Assembly (NCBI RefSeq): GCF_024713975.1
Contig: NC_091108.1
Coordinates: 284,001 to 348,000 of the forward strand
DNA: 64,000 bases
Source: Paralichthys olivaceus
Lineage: Eukaryota; Chordata; Actinopteri; Pleuronectiformes; Paralichthyidae
Direction: 5' to 3'
In this document: positions 54,201 through 64,000 of the stretch, in pieces
How positions within the stretch are numbered: the stretch's first letter is position 1
Layout of the letters: every line of letters starts with the position of its first letter
Notes under the pieces: generated by a model
Database searches by the model: none
What the model was told of the DNA's origin: nothing
The model's input: the letters and a program-made list of their open reading frames with translations, nothing else
Position numbers and translations under genes: made by a program

Positions 54201-57200
54201 GTCTGCCGGTCTACCTGTACGCCCCAGGTGAGAATAAGACCCGCCTCCCTGACCTTCCTTCTTCACCTTTCATGACTCACTCTCTGATTTCTTTATTTTC
54301 CTGTCTCCTCCCCCTCTCCTTCACCTCCTCACATTGTCTTATTGTCTTTCTTTCATTTATTTTCCCCTCCTCCTCTTTCTTCACTTTCCCCTTTTCTTCT
54401 TGCCTAAATCTTACTTTCCTCCTTTCCCCTCCGATCGTGTCTCTCTCTTCTATCTTTTCTTTCCTCACCAGGTGTTTCCTCTCCTCCTCCACAGCTCCTT
54501 ACCTGGGGAACCAGTTGCTAAGTTATGGTCAGAACCTTTCCTTCTCTCTGCGTCTGGACCGTGGCACCCGACACCCGTCCACCGATGACGTGGTCCTTGA
54601 AGGTGGTGGTGTGAGAGTTTCGGCCTCGCTGGGCGACCTGCGATCCATCGTCCCCTGTGGAAAGAAAATCAACTACAGCTTCAGGTCAGTAATCTGATAG
54701 GCTCCACCCACCTGGTGCTCCTCCGTGGTTAAAAGACACACCTCCTGCCGTGACATCTGATCTCATCCTCGCTTCCACTTTAACATTTTTTCTTCACATT
54801 CCTGAAGTTGCAGAGCGAGTAGAAACAAATCTGCTGCTGAGACTCTGACAATAAGACACACCATTCACTGGGAACACAAACACATCGTATACATACAGTA
54901 TATACACACACATGTATTTATATATATATATATCCAAGACTGTATATATATAGATATATATTTATATTATATACTATAAAGAGTGAGTCGGTTGCAGTTT
55001 GAGTTGTAAAGTGTGAAACTGTGTGTTCTGTCGGATGATCAGATTGGACGAGAAGCCCGGTAGCAGGTGGCGTCCTCAGATCTCCTCCTTCCAGTTCCAG
55101 AAGCTCCTGCAGAATCTCACCGCCGTCAAGATCCGGGCGACTTTTGGTGAAAACGGTCCGTTTATACTTCAGCAGCAATTTTCCTGAAACAGCAGCTGAG
55201 TGACCCTGGTGTTTAACTGTTGTGTCTTTTCAGGACGTGGTTACCTTGACAACGTTCAGTTAGTGTCAGCACGGCGTGACGTTGGCGTCCCGGCCCGCTG
55301 GGTCCACACCTGCAGCTGCCCCACAGGGTATGAGGGCGAGTTCTGCGAACGTTGCATGGCTGGTTTCAGGCGCAGCACCCCAGCAGATGGAGCCTTCAGC
55401 CCCTGCGAGCCCTGCAGCTGCAGAGGAGGCAGCTGTGACCCTCAGACCGGAGACTGTTACTCCGCTGATGAGACGCCCGGAGAGCAGAGCTGCTCTCAGG
55501 GGTCTTACCGGGACCCCTGGAAGAGCCCTGGGAGCCCCAACACCTGTGTGAAGTGTCCCTGTCCAGAGGGAGTGTCCTGCTCCCTGGCCACTGGTTCACT
55601 GCAGCCTCAGTGTGACAGCTGTCCGACCGGAACCACCGGTAAGACCCAGAGTCAGATGAAAACATTCGGCTCCTCTTTGGTCACTGTGATGTCACTGCAG
55701 GTGAAAATTGAGCCTGATTATTGACTAAGTGAATCTGAAATGAGGTAAAGTCTTTGAGGACAGAGGAAGAGGAAGGATGCAGCAGCAATGTTTGACATGT
55801 TATTCAATGAACACCAGCTTCCTGTGGGTGTTGGGTTTCAATGAGAGTCTGGACTGGGTGAGAACATCTTACCCGTCTGGTCCAGGTCCTTCAGAGGCTT
55901 GTGAAAACCAACTGTCATAGTAAGCAGCCAACAACCTCGTCAGGCCACCTATCCCAAGATTCACTGTGCGTCGGTGAGGAAGCTAACAAGCTATTCAGAT
56001 GGTTAAGCTGCAGTTACTAAAAGTAGCTAATGATGCAATTGAGCAACAGCTGCTGATGTCAAGAGGAAGTCCTCTGTCGATCAAACATTTCAGCTGGGCC
56101 TCTGTGGACCTCTCAATCTACTTCGTAGACCAAGTCGAGGACACATGTGGTGTAACCAGGTGAAACAGAACAATGGATCAGATGTTCTGGGGAGACCTGA
56201 GCTCTATGTAATGAGCCAGCTGGAAATATAAAGTTATAATCATTCAAACTGAAATAAGATATTTAAACATGACGTTGTTTCTTCTGTCTGACTTCAGGTC
56301 CTCGCTGTGACGTCTGTCAGGAGGGTTTCTATGGCGACCCAGCAGGAGTCACCGGAGAGCGCCGCCCTTGCAGACCCTGTGACTGTAACAGCCACATTGA
56401 CGTAAGCGTGGAAGGAAGCTGCGACCGCAGCAGCGGTGAGTGTCTGAGGTGTGTGAACAACACGAAGGGGCGGAGCTGCGAGGCCTGTGTGAGAGGATTC
56501 TACCGCAGCCGACTCACTGACGCCTGCAAACGTAAGAACCGAGTAACAGGAGGTGATGTCATTAACGCAGGACTCACAAGTTGTCAATGTGAACAGACGA
56601 GAGACGTCATTGTAATAACATTGTTGAGATCTTAAATAAACCAATGCTGTTGTTTGCAGTTACTAAAGTAACAAACCTTTAATATCCAGGTAACATCTGT
56701 GCTGCTAACGCCAGCGCTAGCAATCTTTTTGTTCCATTTTTAAATCATTATTAATTAAGAAATGTATACATTTGTAGGTCTCTCTCAGCTTGCCTGTGAT
56801 TCGCAAGACATTCTGGGAAATTTCCATTTCCTAATTTCCTAACCCTAGGTTTGAAGTGAGGGTCTGAAAAATCTTCATTTCGAACGCTTGGCCCTTCCCC
56901 TCTGTCCCAAAAGGTCTTGGGAGGTATTGGGACAGCCTGCCCCTACACGTGAATGCGAAAAATGAATGGGAAGGGCTAAGGGGTGAAATGGGATTGGGCC
57001 TTACTGAGAAACAGCGCCCTCTGCAGCCTGAGTTTTACTGTGTAATGAATGAAGCTCCGTGGGTTTTTAATAGTGTAAATGTTTCTGACGCTTGTTCTCA
57101 CAGCGTGTGACTGTGACCTTCAAGGCTCTGAGTCCAGACAGTGTGACGACACCGGCCGCTGTCGCTGCAGACCAGACTTCGAGGGCCTGAGGTGTCAACG

Positions 57201-60200
57201 CTCCCACTGCCCCCGATGTTTCAGCCCCATCAAGACACAGGTGACGACCACAAGACGCCACGAGTCAGCAAATGTTGAAGTGACTCATCGTTCACATCAG
57301 TGTTAACCACAGTTCAAATCAGCTGCAAGAGACAAAACAACAAGAACATAAGAAAATATAAAAATGATTGAGTGACTTTTGAGATGATTTAACAGATGGT
57401 GAAGTTTCATGTCGGAGAATTTGGAATTTTCAAAGAACGTCTGTGTGTCACAGTTTAAAGTCTGAACGTGTTTCCTGTGCTCAGGTGGACGTTTACGCCG
57501 CCAGACTGAAGGAGCTGGAGACTCGACTCTCACACATGGATGGAGGTTTGACTCTGGCCAACAGCGCCACCATGGAGGCCGCTCTGAGAACTGCTGAGCA
57601 CCTGGTTGAAGACTTGCAAGACGACACAGAGGAACTGACAGGTGAGAGGATGTCGCTGCATTCATTGATTTCAAATCAGAGTTTTATAGCAGCATCTAGT
57701 GGACACGGGAAGAACTACAGCTTTCCAAGTGCTCATGGGTATTTTTAAAACGAAAAAAGTAAAAAAGTATAAAAGTATCATTGTACTGTTTTTTCAATAT
57801 TTTTTGGGCTGCCTGACTCTAAAGTTGTGGTTATATCGCCACCTGTTGGCTTGACATGCTCCTTAAAACATGTTTTTGAATTTTTTGGGAGTTAAAAAGT
57901 GTAATTGGACAACGTGTTCCACAAAAAGTTATTTTCTGTTTGAGAGAAGTTGTGGAGAAAGTTTTCAGAAGTTCAAATCGATATCATGACCTGATTATTC
58001 CACATCTCCTGTGTCCAATAGAAATGGAGAAGAGGCTGCAGGGCCGTCTGTCGTCCATCAGCAGGAGTCAGCTGGTCGAGGGTCAGAACATCCAAAACAT
58101 CGGCGACACGGTCGACGACATCAAACAACAACAGAGGAAGTACAAGACGGAGGTGGAGGACGTGCAGACTTTGATGACCGCGATGAAACGCAAACTGGAG
58201 GAGGCCAAGACCAACCTCCGATCAGCTGTAAGACTTTCGACCAATCAGCTGTCAGACTTTAGACCAACCTCCGATCAGCTGGTTAATCAATTCAATCAAT
58301 CACAGTCAATTCAGCGGCTTTTATTTTGGAAGAACAGGTAGTTGATCTTATAGTTTAGAGATTTAAAAGTATTAAGATTAAAATATATAAGCATAGGTTT
58401 ATAGATATTGTTTATATGTCCAGTATAATAAGTGAATATAAAGATGTTGAGACTTTGGTGTTTGTTGCTGTGACGAATCCTGTTTCTCTCCTGGCAGGAA
58501 CTTCCTGTCGGAGACGCTCCCCTGGGTTCAAACACCCTGTCATCGTTGGTGCAAACTGCGACCAGCCTCGCAGATAAGTGAGTCCATGATTCTGATATGT
58601 AATCATTAAACATACCAAAGTGTCCGATATTCTCCACTGACCCGTCTCTCTGTCCATCCCTCAGACACCAGACGAAGGCCACAGCCGTGGACGAGACCGC
58701 CAGCAAAGCTCTGAGCGACTCGGAGAAGAGTCTGGCTCTGGTCCGAACTCTCATGAACAAAGAGAATAAAGTTAAAGAGCTGATTGGAGATCTGAAAACA
58801 ACGTGAGTTGCTTCTGTTTGCTCAAACTTCTCCTCCAAAGAGTCTCTCTCTTCCTGTTTCACGAGACAACAGACATGAAGATCATCCAATCACAGCGCTT
58901 CAAACACGGAGGACCAGACACTCTGATGTTGTGAGTTTCCTCAGGACGCTACACGATATTAAAAATACTTTGTCCATTTGTGTTCAGGTTTGATCAGTCT
59001 TCGGCTAGGGTGAAGGGTCTGGAGGACCACGCCATCCGTTTGAGTGGCGAGGCTAAAGATGAGAGCAAGATGGCGGATGGAATGTTGAAAAACATCGCAA
59101 ACATGGAGCGCAACATCCCGACGTCCCTGAAAGTAACAGCTGCTGTTAGATGTCGAAAACAGTTCACTCTCAGAAAACTGATCTTAGAAAACATCCTACT
59201 TGAAATCTCCTTTGTTTAACGCCTCCCCTATTTCCCATGATGCTCAGGGGGAGATTGATGCCATGGTTTCCAAGTTGGATGACCTGAAAGGTCAGGTGGA
59301 GGAGAACATCTCAGGCTTCGAGGCGTTGCAGGACGGCGTGCAGCGAGACAAAGCCGCCACCCAGAACCTGCTGGCCAGGGGGAAGTCTGCTCAGCAGGTA
59401 CTGACACAAACATCAGGAAACATCTGCACAAACATCTGCACAAACATCTGCACAAACATCTGCACAAACATCTGCACAAACATCTGCACCTAGGATTCTG
59501 ACACGCCTCCAAACAGATGAAGAGTGTCAGGGTCTGCTGTGATTGGTCAATCTCTTCCAGCACCTGAAGGAAAAGTTGTTTTCTCCTTAAGGTCGCGTTC
59601 ACTTTCAAAATGTTTCTGTTTAAACGATAACGTTAAAATGTTAAAGTGTCGACAAACATCCAGTGTGCTCTTGCACAGACTCTTTGTGAGGACGTTTGTC
59701 TGGTCCTCACTGTCTGACCCACCGTTAATGGACCTGGTTTGAGGTTAGGGAATGTATGATGCCAACGAGTGTCCTCACTAAGATAGAAGTACAAACAATG
59801 TGTGTGTGTGTGTGTGTGCGTGTTCAGGGCTTCAACGGGCTTCTGGACCGAGTCAACGTTGCGAAGGCCGACACTGAAGCTGCTCTGGGACGAATCGGCA
59901 GCAACACCAACGAGCTGGACGACGCCCTCAATGCGCTGAAAGGTACAGACACACTTCGTGAAAACATTCCTCCACAAACGAAACATCGGACTGAACGCGA
60001 CTCCTCCTTCTCCTCAGGGTTCGACAAGCAGATTGACAGTGGTCGAGCTCAGGCCAAATCCGCCATCAGGCGTCTTCCTGGGATCAACGCCACCATCCAG
60101 CAGGCCGTTAGCAACAATGTGGAGACGCTGTCTGTCCTCGGAGACGTGTCTGAAGATTACAACAGCGCTCTGGGAACCGTGGATGAGCTGCAGGGCCTGG

Positions 60201-61061
60201 TCAGCAGTGTGGAGGTGAAAACACATGTGTAGCCTAGCTTAGCACAAAAACAACCGTTAGCTTAGCTCCATGTCTGTGTCACGTGTTCCGGTGTTGGACT
60301 TCTGCTTCATCCTGAAGTTTCCTTTGTATTCTACAGGGAATGTTCGGGTCGATGCCGTCTAATGTCGGCCTGCTGAGTGACGCCACCAAACTGAGCAGCG
60401 AGGCGGAGGACCTGAAGACGAAGGCGCGCGACTTGACGAGAGACGTGAAGGTTGAGCTGGATGACGCCAGGAATCTGGAGGCTGAAGCAGAGCAGGTAAC
60501 GCGTCCACATGGAGGCGAGCTGACTCACCGATCGACGCACAGAGAGTAACCGTGTAAATGTGTCCTGTGCAGGCTGCCATAGGAGCAGATGCCGCTTTCA
60601 GCAATGCCGGACGGACCAGAGACGCCGTGGGTAAAACACTCAGAGATATCAGCCGCCTGCTGGACAACATGAGTAAGTTCAAGGTTTGCGATCGGGGGGG
60701 AGAGGAGTTAACATTTGTCGTTTTCTAACTGATTCAAACATCACAGGAGGTAAAGGTCAAAGGTCAAACATTCTTCACTCCAGTAAAAGTCTCCTCCTCC
60801 TCCTCAGACCAGCCCGGGACGGTGGATGAAAGTCGCCTGAAGCAGCTGGAGGCGTCTCTGGCCGACGCTCAGAGAGACGTGGAGGCTCATCTGAGGCCTC
60901 GCTTCAGGGACATGGAGCAGCAGGAGGACGCACTGCGTCGCCGGCTGACCACCATCAACCTGGACATCGACACCATCCAGAGAGACATCAAAAACCTGGA
61001 GGAAATCCTGTCTAAAATCCCCCCCGGCTGCTTTAACAGCCCCCCCATCGAGGAGGCCTGA
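51222..61061 (+). CDS. lamc2: Laminin subunit gamma-2 (21 exons)
   Basis: Secreted gamma chain of laminin-332, the epithelial basement-membrane adhesion protein. Exons: 51222-51300, 52417-52593, 52670-52787, 53863-53981, 54096-54227, 54495-54684, 55043-55155, 55234-55638, 56298-56531, 57104-57240, 57485-57641, 58022-58227, 58498-58577, 58665-58802, 58988-59132, 59248-59397, 59828-59942, 60018-60214, 60337-60495, 60573-60672, 60808-61061; 3405 nt, 1134 aa (human 1193). Signal peptide [20 protein letters not shown], then directly laminin-EGF modules with no LN domain, the hallmark of gamma-2. A laminin IV (L4) domain spans ~170-330 ([20 protein letters not shown]), more LE modules run to ~560, then a long coiled coil. 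The C-terminus [13 protein letters not shown] keeps the Cys that links to the beta chain and a Glu third from the end, the residue known to be needed for integrin binding. One LE module present in human is absent. The exon 2 start has two in-frame acceptors (52417 or 52423). Confidence 0.94.
52840..53860 (+). repeat. Pyrimidine-rich degenerate repeat, lamc2 intron 3
   Basis: Nearly the whole intron is made of degenerate 'ctttcacttcaactc'-type words, rich in C, T and A and poor in G on the sense strand. No cysteine-rich open frame is visible. It occupies the place where human lamc2 has the exon(s) for an extra LE module. Confidence 0.6.
56590..57000 (+). mobile_element. Inverted-repeat element, right-end copy, lamc2 intron 9
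   Basis: Shares 'gacgtcattgtaataaca', 'ttgagatcttaaataaa' and 'ctgttgtttgcagttact' with 26369-26995 in the same orientation, and ends AAATGGGATTGGGCC, the inverted match to the left end of that copy. Its own left terminus is missing. Confidence 0.7.
58209..58280 (+). repeat. lamc2: Duplication of lamc2 exon 12 end
   Basis: GACCAACCTCCGATCAGCT at 58209-58227, the last 19 bases of exon 12, is repeated exactly at 58262-58280 in the intron; a diverged third copy lies between them. The second copy is followed by GGTTAA rather than GTAAGA. Confidence 0.85.
59417..59488 (+). repeat. 12-bp tandem repeat near lamc2 exon 16 donor
   Basis: About six copies of ACAAACATCTGC start ~20 nt after the exon 16 donor (GT at 59398). 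Confidence 0.9.
59681..59820. mobile_element. GT-flanked inverted-repeat element, lamc2 intron 16
   Basis: 'tctttgtgaggacgtttgtc' at the left and 'gtcctcactaagatagaagt' at the right are inverted repeats; a (GT)9 tract follows and leads straight into the exon 17 acceptor TTCAG (exon starts 59828). The element end plus its microsatellite thus supplies the 3' splice-site context. Confidence 0.75.
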
Positions 61062-61459
61062 GGCTTGTGATTGGTCCATAAACAGTTACATCACCACAGG
61101 GTCCTGGTGAACGAGTCCTCGTGAAATATAAAACAGTATAAACATAAAAAATGTTTTTTTTCAGAAGCAGAAAAAACTTGTTTTGATTTTGCACTTATCA
61201 ACAGATTGTTCCTCTTTAATGAAAACGATACAACAGATTAAAATATATTTTTCTGTTTGTAATTTCGACCTGTATTTTTCTGACGTCTGAATGTTTGATA
61301 TTTATATCTGTACATATACTTTTTGACTCTTTCACATTTCACAGTTTTTATTTGCACAAATATTTAAATGACTTTTTTCTTTTCACATTAAAACTTTAAT
61401 CAAATCAAAATGTTTCTTCATTTCTGCCCAAAATGTTTTTAACGCTCTGAAAGAATGAA

Positions 61460-61465
61460 AATAAA
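61460..61465 (+). promoter_or_regulatory. lamc2: Possible lamc2 poly(A) signal
   Basis: AATAAA in 'gaatgaaaataaaaatagta', ~400 nt after the stop codon. An ATTAAA variant at ~61386 is an alternative. Confidence 0.4.
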
Positions 61466-63885
61466 AATAGTAAAAGCAGAAACAAATAATTAGACAATGT
61501 GTCAGAAAGAAAAGGTTTTTATTTCCAAACATTATAAATGAATGAACAAAGCCGTGTCAGGACACCGTCACAAGTGTGACAGGAAGTTTGTCTTTTGAAT
61601 GGTTTAGTGCTGAGTTCTTTCCTCAGCCGCTGCCACCAGGCGGCTCGGTGCAGCGTCCTGCTGCAAGCACTCTTCAGGTGAGGGGGGGGCGGGGCTTAGA
61701 GGACAAAGGAGGTGAATTGTTTGGGGAGACAGGAGTTTGGAGTGAGGAGGAACAGGGAGAAGACAGGAGCTGGTTTTCTGCATTTTGATACCTTACCCAG
61801 TGGAAGAAAAGAACACAGAGTGAGTGAAGGACCAGGTCCGCAGAAGTTCTTCTCAACTCGACTCCTGGTGAGTTCTGTTTTTGGCTTTTTGTTTTTGCAG
61901 TGCGTTGTGTTCCCGGATGTGTTTCTGCATTTTGAAGGAAGGACCTTCACTGATTTCTTCTTTCTGTTGGTGGACATTTTGTGGACTGAGCAAACTGCCT
62001 AAGGAGTTGACCTTGTGGACATTTAAGTGGACATTCATTGTTTTCTGTGACTTAAGTTTGGGGGAGGGTTCTTGATAAATTGGAGTTCCTGTTACTAGTG
62101 AGCTGGGTTCAAAGTCCCCTGACACCAAAACTTTCTCTCTTGTTGATTTATGATGAAATGAGATCGAGTCACACTCATCTACTGGATCGATGCAGCGAGA
62201 CGTCATTGTTTGGTTCCGACTCTGTGACGTCTCAGACACACCAGATTGTGACGGGGGGTTTACTGGGACAAACCTCTGAAAGACAGTTTGACATGGGGTC
62301 TCATTGGGGGGTTCTGACCGTGGTCTCCTAGTGGGTTATATACAATGAGCATGCAGGGTAAGCATCGCGGCTGCAGCACCTCCTGCTGACAAGGAGTGTA
62401 ACTACAAGTGGAAAAAGTTTTCTTTCATGTAATTTTCTTTAGAAACATTTTGAGAGCAGCGTAAAAAGATTTATAAAAGATTTGATTTGATTTTTAGAAC
62501 CATGATGTTCTGATGCAGCAACGTAGATATGAAGAACACACAGGAAGTCTGTGTTTATTGTCTGTCATTCAAAATAATACTGAAATCACAATATTGTGCT
62601 GTTGAATTTATTCTACGTCATTATATGATCTGTCCCTGTATCACACCTCCTACCTGTAGGGGGAGCCCCGAGTGGACTGAGGGCAAATCTGACATTGTGT
62701 TGATTTAACAATCAAAGATCAAAGTCTGACCTCTGACCCTGAAAACGCACGCACACACGCACACACACACACATACAGACACACACACACACATACACAC
62801 AGACATACTCACACTCACTCACACTCACACACACTCACACACAGACAGACACACACACACACTCACACACACTGAGCATTGACAGAGTGAATAGAAAATG
62901 TGGGTGCAGATGATTCCCACAGTTTATTGTCAGAGTTATTTTGACTTGTTTTGAAACACGATCACGACAGAGTGATTTTAACTTCATGCTAGAACCAGAC
63001 TCTACGCATGCAGGCTAACAGAGCGAGTGACGAGGAACACACTCACAACAACGACAACAGCAACAACCCTGCTGCTGAGGATTAGGTTTAGAAAAGTTCC
63101 CTTCTTCATCTTCATCTTCATCATGGAAACATCTGTTGAATGTTTGACTCAGTGTTCGTGGGTTCGGTTTGTTTCGCCGCTCACTCGACCGCTAGCGGAG
63201 CCTGAAGCAGCTGCACTGTTGCTATGGTTACCTTTGGTTTAGCACATGCTGAGCTCTGATTAAGCGACGTTTGAAACTGCTGTTGACACGTGTACAGGTG
63301 AGATGTCCGAAAAAAACCAAACCCACGGGCTTCATGCAGGAAGACGTGAAGTTTACGTTGAGTCACATTCGACACCTGAGATGTTAATTATCTCCTCTGT
63401 CTGTGTTTGGTCTCCACCGCGTCCTGAGGGAAACATCTGGCTCCACATGTTCACCAGCTGCTCTCTGACTGACACTGTTCACAGATGTTTACAGATGTCG
63501 GATCAGTGAACAGATAATCGACCTTAAACTCACAGGTTCGGAAAAGAGACGTCAAAAGAAAGAAAAGCACAAGTTTGTGAGCGTGATGAAAACGTGGTGA
63601 CGGAGAGACATCTGTGTCTTGAGTGAAGCTGACGTCCCCTCCTGGTGAACATGTGAATGACTCCTCCCCCCTCAGGTCAGAGTTGTTGTTTCTTTGTTAA
63701 CAAACTTTTTTCAACTTTTAAATTTTCAACGTATCAAGTTTGGCTTCTTTCATTTTTTTACTTCTGAGTTGTTCTTGCATGAAGCTCGTCGGCCTTGATC
63801 CAGTCGATAAGATACAGTCTTATCCGTTAACATTTCCAGTGACATAACGCTGTAATTACCACAACCTCCACCCCTATATACACAC

Positions 63886-63923
<38 letters not shown>

Positions 63924-64000
63924 TATATATAGCTTGTAGATGGATGGACCCCCCCCCCACACACACACACACACACACTCTCTCTCTTCATGTTGTCATG
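61466..64000. other. 3' flank of lamc2, no gene recognised
   Basis: 61667-62340 is G-rich on the plus strand, has several words repeated within it ('tgtggacatt', 'agtggacatt') and differs in texture from its surroundings; it could be part of a retroelement but carries no recognisable protein. 62741-62875 is CA-rich microsatellite, 63884-63930 is (TA)n, and 63951-63978 is C-run plus (AC)n. Short open frames here look like chance. Confidence 0.5.

Overview
The window reads as nuclear DNA from a ray-finned (teleost) fish. Genes are split into many short exons with GT..AG introns. The translated exons match vertebrate proteins closely. Intergenic and intronic DNA is full of (CA/GT)n microsatellites, minisatellites, inverted-repeat elements and L2/CR1-like LINE fragments. 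I inferred the exon models by hand from remembered human proteins plus splice-site phase. For all four multi-exon genes the summed exon length is a multiple of three with an open frame, which supports the models strongly.

Layout: (1) 1-2892, upstream repeats. (2) 2893-14769 (+), wdr33, the poly(A)-signal-binding subunit of the cleavage/polyadenylation complex, 20 coding exons, about 1085 aa. (3) 15873-16529 (-), sft2d3, an intronless Golgi-traffic membrane protein, convergent with wdr33 (the pair is also adjacent in human). (4) 18638-19273 (+), a one-coding-exon atypical dual-specificity phosphatase of the DUSP14/18/21 type. (5) 20115-37135 (+), pex5l (TRIP8b), 14 recognised coding exons, about 594 aa; its introns hold two large satellites and LINE copies. 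(6) 41416-48128 (-), mitofusin, mfn1 type, 17 coding exons, about 719 aa, convergent with pex5l. (7) 51222-61061 (+), lamc2 (laminin gamma-2), 21 coding exons, about 1134 aa, divergent from mfn1. (8) 61062-64000, 3' flank and repeats.

The genes do not form a functional pathway. wdr33+sft2d3 and pex5l+mfn1 are each neighbours in human, so the window joins two conserved synteny blocks and adds lamc2.

The most striking pattern is not a gene. Tandem arrays repeatedly touch, or copy, splice sites. Cases are a 27-bp array of eight decoy 5' splice sites after mfn1 exon 4, a 9-bp donor duplication at mfn1 exon 7, decoy acceptors before mfn1 exon 15, an uninterrupted (GT)41 immediately before the acceptor AG of pex5l exon 12, and arrays starting at or within about 20 nt of donors of wdr33 exon 10, pex5l exons 1 and 6, and lamc2 exons 12 and 16. 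I saw no CRISPR array, operon, or prokaryotic or viral gene.
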